From Mugil cephalus (lineage: Eukaryota; Chordata; Actinopteri; Mugiliformes; Mugilidae), in contig NC_061789.1 in NCBI RefSeq assembly GCF_022458985.1, positions 15,780,357 to 15,844,356 of the forward strand: a stretch of 64,000 bases of DNA, written 5' to 3'. Numbering within the stretch: the stretch's first letter is position 1; every line of letters begins with the position of its first letter. Under the pieces are notes generated by a model, which did not search any database, was not told the DNA's origin, and was given only the letters and a program-made list of their open reading frames with translations. Made by a program: the position numbers and the translations under genes. Of this stretch, positions 27,407 to 38,750 are shown one piece after another.

Positions 27407-29060
27407 CCACCGACAGCCGTATGGTAAAGAGACATGTACATGCACACACATAAAGTCACAGCTCCTCCTGCTGGTAGTGACAGGCTTCTCCCTTCTTTTT
27501 TTTTTTGCAAAGTGTTGTGTAGCCCTCTTAAATTGTGCGTTTTTCTCATTAGTGCACAAAATATTTACTGTATATATCTCTCTCAGCAAACTTCTTTCAT
27601 GTAGAAATCTCTGGCTTAACTGCACAGGATGTAGGGTACCTATCCACAGAGATGGGTAGGCAGCGGGCACAGAGGTGCATCTAATCCTGGAAGAACCCTG
27701 GGGAAAAAAAGGCTTGTGGTGTAATGCATGTGAATGAAGAAAAAAAAAAAAATACTGTTAGAGAAAGCTGTGAAAATAGTCACTTTACTTAATTTCATCT
27801 GTGAATTTTGCCCTGACGCAAGTGTATTCAAACATGCTGGTTCTTGTTTTTAACGTTTATTTCAGATATCTGATCCTCGATTTTAACAATATTGAGAACT
27901 GTGAACATTTTTGTCCGTGTCTGATAGTTTTCTTCTAATGGACCTTTCCCCCACATTTCCCTTTTATCACCATCACTTTTTAGAATTGATCATTTTCACG
28001 CCAGCAAACGAATATACGCTTTTCGGGGGCTATTCCCGAGGTGGATGTTACTTGCTATATTTAATCTTCAGGTCAGCAGTCACAGGACGTTTGGTGACTT
28101 ACTGCTAATCTGTTACACATCAGCGCCATCTGTCCATGATCGTCTTTGATAATGAAGTCAACGTTTGCACTTTAAGTTGAAGATTTTCCTCTGACACTTT
28201 CATAAAAAATATTGATTAATCATTTGTCTGGGGAAAAAAATAACTTATTAGTAAAAGCAGAGCATATTTAGGAGTTAACATAAGTTACTTACCATATTTG
28301 CACTTATTCAGAGTAGACTCAAAGTGGAGCTTTACTACTGTTACTGATAGAGAAATAATGCATGCCATCTCAGAGTGAGTCTGATGCACCATTACAAGCT
28401 AGGTTATCCTCTCACTGATGCCATTAGACATATAGTTGAATTAATAATAAAATTAAAAAAAAAGGTTGACAAATTACAATGAAGTTACTATAATAATGTA
28501 ATGATCAGCCTCTAACTTGAAGATTGCTTTCATTTCTCAGCTGCGTATTAGATGAATACAAATGTCCTTTAGCTGATGCTGAGCTCTGTTAGGAACAAGC
28601 TTTAAAAAATGATGAATGCATCTGACAAAACAACACGGTGATTCCACTGAATTTAATACTAACGGTAAACTGACCTTGTTCCGCGACAGCATGCCCAGTC
28701 CATCAGACACCGTCTCTCAACTAAGTACAGTCTGTCTGCATGAGGCACTAACTGTACATCTGTTTTTGTTTTTCCCTTTTGAGGCTAACCGAGTTGTGCA
28801 AGAAAATCAATTTTGAGCTGAAGGATTGCATTGAAATTTTAATATGAAATACTGTATGCCATTGTTGTGGATACTGCTGGTTTACATTGCTCTAAATGTC
28901 TGTGTTATGTATAACTATGTAAATCAACATCTGTTTGTTGTATACAGGTACTATTTTATCAATAAAAAACACAAAGGAAACTACTTTTGCTGTCGTGTTG
29001 ACAATCAAATCATGGCCAGACGTTGAGTATCCAGAAGAAAGAATAAAGTTTTTCAGCTGA
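27407..29060 (+). other. cdip1: cdip1 3'UTR with two polyadenylation signals
   Basis: About 1.6 kb of AT-rich noncoding DNA. AATAAA occurs at 28961-28966 and 29042-29047. The second lies only about 60 bp from the stop codon of the convergent polr3k gene. Confidence 0.7.
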
Positions 29061-29107
29061 AACTGGAAATCATCAAAATACTCCTCTTCAGTTCAAGTGC
29101 AAAGTTG

Positions 29108-30848
29108 TCAGTCTCTCCATCTATGTCCACACTGGGCATTGCAGCATTTGTAGAACGTCGTCATCGGTTCGTCTGCTGATCGGGTTTGAATCTGCATGAA
29201 GTATGCCCGTGGATGTTCACACTTAGGACACTTTTCTGTTAAAAAAAAAAAAAAAGACAGAAGAAAAGTGTCAATCTGGAAAGACGACCACTTGCACGTT
29301 AGATTTGTTTTGGAAAAATATGCAAAACATTTCCAATGTGTTCTTTGACACATTATTTGAATTAGCAGAAGCAGAAATTAGTTCCGGTACTGTGCAAGTA
29401 TGGAGTAAAGAGACCTAATTCAGTAAGAGATAATGTAATTTTTTTAATCACCCTCTCACTATACATTATCCCACTTAGAACACGGCCTACAACTAAATGA
29501 TTAAATAATGTGACACACAATAATGAAGTGTGTTCATGTTGGGTGCTGTTTGCCTGGAACAGTTGAGCAGTGAACACCCATGAATATTGGTGACCCGACC
29601 AATCAGAATCAGGTATTCAGGAGAGTCATGTTATAAGGTGGGATGGACATCACAAAAAGAATCCAAGTCACTCAACATACCGATCAGTTCTGTTAAATCC
29701 ATCATTAAGAAATTAAACACGGAAGATGTGTAAAACTATCCAGACCAGGCAGTCACATTATGAGATAGTGGTAAAGCTCATATTGGGCTGGAGCACTTTT
29801 TTTTTTTTTTTTTTTTTTGCCTAAGAAGAGCAAAAGTGACCTTTTGCCACCAAGCTGAATGCTTTGGTGGACAACAAACACTGCACATCAGCAGAAACAA
29901 AGCAACCCCCACTGTGCAGCATGGTGGTGGTGGCATCATGCTGTGTGGGTGCAGCAGGCCGTGGGTGGCTAATAGAGAGTAGAATGAATGCAGCAAAATA
30001 TAAGGAAGATTTATTTGCCAAAATGACAATGAGCTGAAACGTTAGGGTTGGGCTTAAAAAACATATGTTGAGTTAATCATTATTCATTTGAAATATCCAA
30101 TATATTTGGGAAAAAAATCTAATTTCTTGCATTCCTGTAAGAATTGTCTCTTTGGCCAACAACGTTTGGCAACGTTGCCAAACGGCAGTGTCCTGGTGTG
30201 AAAGCCTGACTGACGCCTGTCCACAAAGACTCGGTGCCATAGGTGCATCGCATTCACAAGGGACTGAATACTTTTCAAAGCCACTGTAATCCCTCAGCAG
30301 AAGTCTTTAAAATATCTGCAGACTGGTTATTAAATGAACTAGAAGTCAAATCCTGTGTTAGCAGCTTTGAACAATTACACTTTTAACTCATATGTCTGAC
30401 TTTTCAACAATGACAACAGATCCACTCTGTGGATTTTTGCGTCCTGAATACAGATGCTGTTGGCTTTGATTATCTTTTTATTGAATTAAAAGATACAGAT
30501 GAATACTAATATCAATATGAATGAGTGTCTTACCAGCAGTTGAGTCCACGTTTTCCCACGCTGCAGCCCCACCTAGGACATCATCCACCTCTTTTAACTT
30601 AGGATACTTCCTGTTATTTACCTGTGGAAAAACACAAACATACAAATTTCAGCCACATGTGAAAAAGAAGCGACACATTTCAATTGAAACCCACGTGTAG
30701 TATGTAAAACTCGTAGGTATATTTCATGGTGACTCACCTTCCTTGTGATGTTATGTACGTATGGACATGTATTGCAAGCAAATCTCATGCACTTCTGTCC
30801 TTCCTCGACAATTAAAACGTTCCCACAGGTTGGACAGAAAAGCAGCAT
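29108..30848 (-). CDS. polr3k: RNA polymerase III subunit K (RPC10/RPC11)
   Basis: Small zinc-ribbon subunit of RNA polymerase III, needed for transcript cleavage, termination and reinitiation. Three exons on the minus strand, 30738-30848, 30534-30621 and 29108-29235, give 108 residues, the same as human. The N-terminal ribbon is [17 protein letters not shown]...RFACNTCPY. The C-terminal TFIIS-like ribbon runs [40 protein letters not shown]. The TRSADEP segment holds the invariant acidic pair (DE) of the TFIIS hairpin family. The second intron (29236-30533) is enlarged by a Tc1 remnant. It is head-to-head with snrnp25 and tail-to-tail with cdip1. Confidence 0.97.
29640..30290 (+). mobile_element. 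Tc1/mariner remnant in polr3k intron 2
   Basis: Degraded transposase DNA on the plus strand. Recognisable blocks are near 29680-29745 (helix-turn-helix region), 29910-29945 (CAGCATGGTGGTGGTGGCAT and following, a Tc1 hallmark) and 30255-30286 (end region GGGACTGAATACTTTTCAAA). A 20-bp T-tract interrupts it at about 29799-29818. There are frameshifts throughout and no functional frame. Confidence 0.7.
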
Positions 30849-31404
30849 GTTGCCGGTAAATTAATGTGCTACTTGCCTAGTACCAGACTCGGTTAAATTA
30901 CATAATTTAACGATTAATTCAGAGCGTTTGCTGTAAACAACTCGACGCATGGGGACTAGCGGAAGTGCAGCAGCCGGTGAAATGGGGTACCCTCCTTTTT
31001 GCAGCTCGGTGGGAAACAATGCGATAGGATGATTTTAAAACAACAGAATCACACACAAATATTAACACTGTCAAAAGTAGCAAATCACTCGACTATTCGG
31101 TTGTTTAAATCAATTATAAAAGAGGGTCACTTTCCTGAGGGGGAACTATATATAACGAAGTCCGTGTTCCTCCCGGTACACAATTTGTAGTGCACGTACT
31201 TTGTTTACTTCCGCTGCATCTCGCTGAGAAGTAGTTTCCAATTAAAACGTTTGTCGGGGGTGATGTTTGAAAACTTTGAGTCCGACATTAAAATTAGTTC
31301 AAAGTTTTAATAGTTTTTTTTTTTTAAATAATAGATTATTTATTTATTTATTTGTCGTCACCCATTGGATAGACGAGACTGCCGGTTGTTGAGTGGTTAT
31401 AGAG
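30849..31404. promoter_or_regulatory. Bidirectional polr3k / snrnp25 promoter
   Basis: Only 556 bp separate the two start codons on opposite strands, with no other gene between. The same head-to-head arrangement exists in human 16p13.3. No TATA box stands out; a T-tract lies at 31313-31325. Confidence 0.65.
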
Positions 31405-33245
31405 ATGGAGGTGGAGGTGGAGCAGAGTCCGGGCACTGCCGCTGTTTCTGGAGGAGGACAGGATCAGGATGAGGACGAGGACAAGGAGAAGCCGACGGAC
31501 ATGGCTGCTGTAGATGCAGAAGAGGAGGACGTGGATGCTCTCCCTCATTCAGAGATCCTGGATATTTTTGAGGAGGGACTTGCTCAGCTCGTGCAGGACC
31601 CTTTGCTCTGCGATCTGCCAATCCAGGTGTTGTCTCCAACAGTGTATATGTTAACCTTATACAGTGAGACACAGAATGAAACTGAGGTTTCCACAACTAA
31701 ACTGTAATAGCAAAAAACAGCATTAATCTCAGGATCCTTTCCAGGCTAATTTCACTTAAATGCATTAGAATTATGGATTAAATATGATTTATTCCTAAAC
31801 TTAATATTTTATCTCAGTAGTGTTCATCGTGTCTTTTTGGTTAATAATATGTTACCGTTTTGCCTTTTTTCAGACACTGATTTCTTTGACTAATAGGAAG
31901 ATGTTATTCCTGCCTAGACATGTTTTTGGCAGAAACTTTCCCCTTCCTCATCTTTAATGCCCTGTTCCTCAAATCTTTTGAGTAATAGATCAGTAGTGTT
32001 AATTTTGTCTTTCTGGTTAACATTATGTCACCGTTTTTTCCTCAGAAGGAAGGCGGAAATTTCTGCCCAAACATGTCAAAGTAGGAGCAACGTCTTCCTA
32101 TTAGTCAAAGAAATCAGTGTCTGAAAAAAGACAAAACGTTGACATGTTTGGGCAGAAATTTCCGCCTTCCTTCTGAGGAAAAAACGGTGACATAATATTA
32201 ACCAGAAAGACAAAATGAACACTACTGATCTATTTCTCAAAAGATTTGAGGAACATGGCATTAAAGATGAGGAAGGGGAAAGTTTCTGCCAAAAACATGT
32301 CTAGGTAGGAGTGACATCTTCCTACACAAAATGCATCAGTGTGCAAAATGTTTCAAAAATTTTGTAAAGAATTTAAAAATCCTGCCTTTGTTCAACCAAA
32401 CTCCACCATCACATCAGTTGGTATCGACCACATTCCACTGTGTGAATTTGTGTGCGCTTGTGTCATTGTGACAATGATCTACTGAGCGCTAGTAGGTTGA
32501 AAAGGATACATACTGATTTACATCACTTGTCACGGTACATGGGAATGTTTATGTAATATGAAGACAAGAAGAGTTAATGAGTAGGTCAAGTCATCAGAGT
32601 GAAAAGTTTTTCTAAACCGGGGTCGTCTTAATGTCCAGGTGACTCTGGAGGAGGTCAACTCTCAGATTGCTCTGGAGTACGGCCAGGCCATGACCGTGAG
32701 AGTTTTAAAGGCAGACGGGGAAGTAATGCGTAAGTGTTTTTACATTTACTCTAATTTGTGAACCGCACTGCGCAGCTTTTACGCTTTCAATAACTGATCA
32801 TCACAATTTTTGTCTTTAAGCCATAGTGGTGGTGCAGAACGCTACAGTCATTGATCTGAAGAAGGCCATCGCCAGGTTCACGGAGCTGAAACAACAGCGT
32901 GAAGGCGGAGTGAAACATATCAGCTGGTGAACACGATCACAGACTCTACAGCATAAACCAGAAGTAAAAGAAATAGCTGTTTATCAGGCGTGACATTTCT
33001 GTTTCTGTTTTTCGTTGACAGGCGGTATGTTTGGAGAACGTATCATTTAGTGTTTCAGGGCGAGAAGCTTGAAGATGACAAGATGAGGCTCAAAGAGTAA
33101 GACTGTAAATCTGGCACAAACAACAATTTGCCAACAAAAACAAAATGACTCTTTGTCTCTGACTCATGTTTATTATTATTTCTTCAGCTATGGCATCAGG
33201 AACAGGGACGAAGTGACGTTCATGAAGAGACTCCGAAAAAAGTGA
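31405..33245 (+). CDS. snrnp25: U11/U12 small nuclear ribonucleoprotein 25 kDa protein
   Basis: Component of the U11 snRNP of the minor (U12-type) spliceosome, with a ubiquitin-like fold. Exons 31405-31626, 32639-32729, 32821-32926, 33022-33096 and 33188-33245 give 183 residues. The conserved core starts about residue 53 (ILDIFEEGLAQLVQDPLLCD) and continues VTLEEVNSQIALEYGQAMTV, KHISWRYVWRTYHLVF and YGIRNRDEVTFMKRLRKK. Human is about 132 residues and begins at the core, so this protein has an acidic N-terminal extension of about 50 residues rich in Glu and Asp. The core has no Met at the human start position, so the upstream start is required. AATAAA at 33461-33466 is the likely polyadenylation signal. 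Its own introns look U2-type (GT...AG with ordinary donors). Confidence 0.95.
31811..32327. repeat. Large nested foldback (inverted repeat) in snrnp25 intron 1
   Basis: The left arm 31893-32082 is the reverse complement of the right arm 32136-32325 over about 190 nt with only scattered mismatches. A loop of about 53 nt separates them. Part of the loop (about 32089-32129) is itself the reverse complement of 31866-31906, and 31811-31872 is a diverged direct repeat of about 31986-32045, so the structure is compound. No open reading frame is seen. The form is that of a MITE or foldback element, possibly one copy inserted in or beside another. Confidence 0.9.
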
Positions 33246-34199
33246 CGTGTCACAGCCGACATTTGCTACCTCGGGATGACATTTTCTGCAGTGCCAAACT
33301 CTCTGGGAACCTGACCCCAGACACGGTCCACATAAACCACCCCCAGACGCCAACTGCAAATCAATTATCTGTAAATTATCTGTAAATTAACGGATCTTGA
33401 CTTTTGTTTTGCCTTTTCTTCTTTTTTGTGTGTGTACAGTTACAGTACAGTTGTGTCATGAATAAAAATGGATAAAAACACCTTTGTTTAATGTGCACTT
33501 GCCTTTTCTGTGTTTAACTGAAGCTTTCATCTAAACAAGTGGCTTCTGTTGTAAAAATTGCATGCATAAACAGAACCTGCCAATTTGAATATTTCCTCAT
33601 AAAAGTGAACACTGTGCCCTTGTTGAGCCAGTGTGGACGTTACCTGGACAGGACGTGGGAGTGGGAGCAGCTGAAGATATTCGGTAGTACCGCCGTTCTC
33701 TCTTTGAAATATGTCATTATGATACTATTATTAATATATTATTAACGCTTAAGCTGCACTTTCTGAAACTGTTAGATTCAATTTTGCACTAATAGCTCAG
33801 CAGTGGGAACTTTGGGACTAGTTGCCTTCGATTTTTGTTGTATAACATAAATGATGGTCCTGGCGATTCAGCGCAAAGAGGTCAAAGCGTAATATTTCAG
33901 CAGGTTTGGTGTCTGCTTTAAGCTGTCCTGGTTGAGGATAAATCATCGTGAACACTTTTTTTTTTTTTTTTTTTTTCTTGTGTGAACCGCTGGCCGCTGT
34001 TACCAATTTGTCTATTGTAAATTCGTTTTTAATGTCACTGGGGAGATAAACAACATATTTCACCACCCACTCCCCGTTGAGGCCAGATTCCTGTCTGTGT
34101 ATTTTTGCAATAAATGATTTATAGATCTGAATTTGTTTTTCATGAGACGTGCTCCGTCTGGCTGTAAACAGTTTGACTGAAATCCAACGTGGTTCGAGC

Positions 34200-34600
34200 A
34201 CATCGAATGCACTGGTCAAGCGTTACATTACGACCGCTCTCCTAATGTTGCGTAGGTCTCCCTTGTGTCTCCGAAACAGTTGGGATTCATCAGAGAACGG
34301 ACATGGGCCTTCTGAGGGTGTCCTGTGGGGCCTGGAAACACGATGTTGTTAGTGGGGGGGCTTCTGTGGATCAGTGGATCCCACAGATATTTTTGAGAAT
34401 TTGGAGGCCAGGTCAACACCTTGTGCTGTTCTTTATATTTTTTTTTAGTTTTTTTTTAGTGTACGCCTGAGCAGCCTGTTCGGTGATGGCTGCTGCCATC
34501 AGGGAGTGTCATTGCTATAGGGCGTGGTGGAGGGCTGCATGTCCACATGAATGCCAGGTCCAAACGTTTCCCAACAGAACACTGAATCGTCACAAATTGA
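34200..34600 (-). mobile_element. Degraded DNA-transposon fragment upstream of the LITAF gene
   Basis: The plus strand reads like reverse-orientation transposase DNA of a common fish Tc1-like element: blocks near 34245-34270 (TGTTGCGTAGGTCTCCCTTG), 34305-34345, 34395-34425 and 34495-34575. It is frameshifted and broken by a T-rich stretch (34431-34459). It ends roughly 120 bp before the start codon of the next gene. Family assignment is from memory of the motif order. Confidence 0.55.
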
Positions 34601-34721
34601 CCAGTGTTCTTTACTTGTTCTGTCAGTGGTTTTGTTCCTTTATTGTTCTGTAAAATGTGAGGGCAAACTGAGGGCAAAAAAAAAAGGCGACGCTTTGTTT
34701 TCCCGTCCCCCAGCAGCCACC

Positions 34722-35927
34722 ATGACTTCTTCGGACACACAGCTAAAGAAGATATCTGCAGAAATGAGAAACGTTTCCATGCGAAGGCAACAACTTCTGG
34801 AGAGGAAGAAGATTCTGTGCATAACCCAGGAGTTGAGGAAACGGGCCGACTTCGCACAAACAGGTGACAGAAGAGACATCAGTGAGATAGCCTTTTTGTA
34901 TTTCTCTCCTTCTATGTAACTTTTCCCCCATTTTTCTTTTTTCTTCCAGAGGAAGCAGCCTCTAATCAACAGGAAATTGATAACATTGACAACCAGCTGA
35001 AACAGCTCGTTGAAAAGAAGGTGGAACTCCAGAACACCTACGACGCCCTCAGCTCCGAAGGCGCGAGTGGCAAGAAAGGCAAGTCAAACATTTTGCTGCA
35101 GCGCCCGTCGTGAGATTTTGGACAGCTAAACACATTTCCTCTCTCCTTTGTTAGAGGTTAGTTTTGCATCCAGCATCAAGAAGGAGCCTGACGAGCCTGT
35201 TGCTTACGGCAACATTTTCATTGTTGAGGCTCCGCCCGCCATCCCCGGTGAGCTGGCAAACACTGATGCTAACAGATCAGCTTGAGTTTTATATCCTCAA
35301 ACAGCAATAAACGAATAAATGATACGTGTTGCTGTGATATAATGACATTTGCATCTGCATCAGGGCATTTTCTTAGAATTCCCCATCCCATCAGAAGACA
35401 AAAACACAAAAAAAGGTTAAATTTATGCTAAACCATTTATGTATCTGTGGCCGTGTTGGGTTTGGACTAAAATTTAGTTTTTATTCTGGGGAAAGAAAAA
35501 ACAACAGGTGAAAATTTGTTTCAGCCCATGTCTCCTCTTCACAGCCCCCACGGTGATTTTGGACGTGCAAAATCTTCCGAAGTGTCCGTGCCGGACGCAG
35601 TGTCCGGAGTGTAGGCAGTACGTCATGACGGAGACCCAAAGCTCCGTCAGCAGCGTGACCTGGCTGGTGTGCCTCATGACAGCACTGTTCGGGTAGACAA
35701 CTCTAATCTTTGTTGTCCGCGCCAAAAACATTTGCATGGTCCCTGTCCGCGGGCCTCTGCTCGTGCAGTTTGTGTTACAACTGTCGCTCTGTCCTCTTTC
35801 CTCTTCCGTCTCTTGCAGCTGCGTGGCGGGGTGTTGCCTCATCCCCTTCTGCGTCAAGAGGTTCAAGTCCATCACGCACAAGTGCCCCAAGTGTCGAGCA
35901 TCGATCCAAACTATTAAACAGCTCTGA
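34722..35927 (+). CDS. Coiled-coil and LITAF-domain protein
   Basis: Five exons, 34722-34863, 34950-35078, 35155-35247, 35545-35692 and 35819-35927, give 206 residues. The start has an excellent Kozak context (GCCACCATGA). Residues about 5-90 are charged with heptad-like spacing (KKISAEMRNVSMRRQQLLER, then QQEIDNIDNQLKQLVEKKVE), a probable coiled coil. A linker holds SIKKEPDEP, a possible SUMO-type site. The C-terminal LITAF domain has CPCRTQCPECRQYV, a hydrophobic segment (VTWLVCLMTALFGCVAGCCL) and HKCPKCRASI. Zinc pairing and membrane insertion are known for the family, so endosomal or lysosomal membrane location is inferred. The intron after 35078 starts GCAAGT (GC-AG type), the only choice that keeps phase. 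It is a relative of cdip1, which lies 7 kb upstream. I cannot give it a firm gene name. Confidence 0.85.
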
Positions 35928-38750
35928 GAGGAAACCAAGTGGCGAAAAGAGACTCACGCTCGGGCTAACAGGATGTTGGACGTTGGAGCAACGTGGAGTT
36001 TATGGCGGGTATAAAAAGGCCTAAAACGCCCCTGAGTCAAACATAGATAAATCATCATAACAGCATTTGTATTTTATGTAAAAGAGTAACTAAATAATGT
36101 GGCCAGAAGAGTCCACACATGTCTTCACTTGAAGGTGGAGAAAATATGGCATCGACGAAGATGGGAGTCGCTCCAGAACCGATGAGAGGACAAACAAGGA
36201 CGCTGACGTCAGTAAAAGAGCCGCGGCTCTTTCTCTTAACAGCCAGTTTCCGCACTATGTGACGACTTTCTTTCTGTTCCTCATCTGTCCGGGCCATGAG
36301 GCAACATGACGCAGGCTTGTCCTAAAGGATCTAAATTTTTTTTACAAAAGTACTCTTCTAGTTCCCCAGAAACATGTGGAAAAGATCTGTTGTGTTCTTG
36401 ATGAGAGACGGAGATTCGACTCTCTGCCCAAAACCTTCGCAAGGTATGCTTGGCGCAAACGCAAACGCATGCACACCAGCGGCGGAGCGCCATAAATCAC
36501 GACGGGCTGTTTTGCGGTGCCATTTTCCTCAGCACAAACTGGGGGGGTTTGTTTGGTTTTAAGGTGGAAGGAACTGTGAGAAACGTCTGGCGCGCGCGCT
36601 AGAAGGTTGGCTGAAGGCGCTGAAAACGCTCGGTGATCCAAAGTGTTAAAGATAAATGTTTTGGAGCAAGCCAGACCTGAATCTTACAGAAAATCCATCA
36701 AGGAACCGGGAGAGGGCCAGGAACGTGCATGTCCTCGCAAACCTGAGAGGTCTTGGAAAATGTTACCGAGTCAAAATGCGCCAAGCTTGCGGACTCTCAT
36801 CCAAACTAGACTGCTGTAATCAAATCAAAATGTGCTTCAAGTAAAGTGTTAGTCCAGGGGCGCATGCAATAACGCAATTACGTCTTTTGTTTTGTATCTG
36901 TTCCACTGTTTCTCTTTTTCACTTGTTGCAAGTTTGTGAGTGACATCTGAATATTCAGCAGGGGTTATTTGATCTTTTATAGGACCCTTCAATGTGCAGG
37001 GTGCATCTGATCCCAATGTCTGAGGGGTGCAAACATTTAGTGTAGAGTTTTAAAGAAACACATGTCAGAAGAAAAGGGTGGCGTCTGCCTTTATGAATCA
37101 TAATAGATTTTAGGTGTAAATAGATATTTATAATATAGTTAACCTACTGCTGCATCATTTAATTGTCTTATATGGATTTAGAAACGTGGTGAGCTCTCAT
37201 TGTTCATTAAACAAAACTACATGTGTACAGACTTTTCTGTTTTTCAATTGTTTTTAATGACAAGCAGTAAAGGGCGTGTGGCAAAGCTCCCGACAGTGGA
37301 ATCCACCCCCCCACCTCCACAAAAAAAAACAAAAAAAACACAAAAAAAATCTCTGTATTTACAAAATAGAGAATGTGTGAAACGTACGGCATACAAACTA
37401 TGCATTACAATGTTTTTTGGTGTTGAGTTATACTAGTATAGTAAAGACAAAAACATTTTTCATTCCAGCACTTAGCCCCTTCCAACGGAGGGAGGGGGGG
37501 GACATTTGGTTTGTCAAATGAGGCACAAAAGAGATGAAAAATAAAAAAAAATAAAAACATAATAAAAAAAAAATCACACAAGTCTTTTTCACAACAATTC
37601 ATTCAGGAACCGGACTCTACGGCGGTATAGTGCATCATGTTCTCAGTTATAATGTCTTTCTGATTTTGGAATTTGCTAGAAAAAAAAAAAAAACTGTCAT
37701 AACAGAGGCTGCCGAATCATACGTGGCCAGCAGGTGTCATTAAAGTACAGTTTAAGTGTAATGCAGTCGGGATGAAATGGAATGAGCAGCGGTTCGTACC
37801 ACCGGGTATTGAGATAACTGTTGTGTGTGCCTGTTGCTTGCTAGGCTGTCCGCACAGACCGCGCCATGTGAAAATGAATAAACGGACTAGTTTGAACTTT
37901 CTGCCCGTTAAGTGTCTGTCGTGCCTGAATTTGAAGCAGTGAACGAATGCTGCTCCTGCGAGCGGTCGCCCCTAAACTGTAAGCGACTGGATTCTCTGTT
38001 CAAAAATTGATCTGCACAGGGCAAGACATGACAGAAATTATAAAGAGATGAATAAATGGCAGCAGAACATTCTTAATAAATACTGAGATGGGTTTAGTCA
38101 ATGCTACTTTGGCACCGTGGCAGTTTCTGGGCCACTCTGCTGCTGTTACATTCAGCTCCCGCTCCCAATTCCGTTAAACATCTGATTTATGTGCAGCAAA
38201 ACAAGGGACATGTAGCGGTTGTGTGTTTACAATCTGTTTTGATAGTGATAATCATTCCAGGACAGGGTGGAGTAAACTGCATAACAGCCCTCGGCTACAT
38301 GCAGTTTTTGTCCATTAGTAATCAGGATTTGGACATTTCCCTGCCCTGTCTGCGTCGACACTACGCTAAGTGCATTGTTCCACCTTCACCGAGGCTGGAG
38401 GGCGTACGGACGTCAATAATACGAGAAGAGGCCGAGAACAGAACAGTGGCACGACTTCAGAGAGAAATCTCTACTTCCACTTTTAGCCCCGACTGCCAGT
38501 ACCAGTCCTGCTTTATCTGTCTCCCCGTGCAATCAGAAGATTTAAAGACCTCAAAGGAAGTAATTCAGCAGCTTCTAAACTGACACTGCATGACTAGATT
38601 ATTACAGAGCTGATTTATCCGTCCAGAAAGCAGAGCAGGGCTACTCAAAGCTCTCATTGTCTCATGGAAACAAAAGCAATACTCCCGTGGGTTAAAAATG
38701 TGTTTGTGTAAAACTGCCTGACGGATGGAAGGGGGTCACCTTGACAGCGC
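35928..38750. other. Convergent 3' regions of the LITAF gene and mrtfb
   Basis: No further gene recognised. The right part (about 37150-38750) is probably the mrtfb 3'UTR on the minus strand; TTTAAT words near 37160 and 37250 (ATTAAA on the minus strand) are possible signals. The left part follows the LITAF gene, and no clear AATAAA was found for it. An A-rich, low-complexity stretch covers 37310-37570. Confidence 0.45.

Noticed and set aside
33818-34219. 133-codon minus-strand frame
   Set aside because: It runs across a T-tract (read as poly-Lys) and overlaps the edge of a decayed transposon. Not a host gene.
38101-38583. 160-codon open frame on the plus strand
   Set aside because: It lies opposite the likely mrtfb 3'UTR, has no recognisable domain or splice context, and its hydrophobic start is not a convincing signal peptide. 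Treated as a chance frame.
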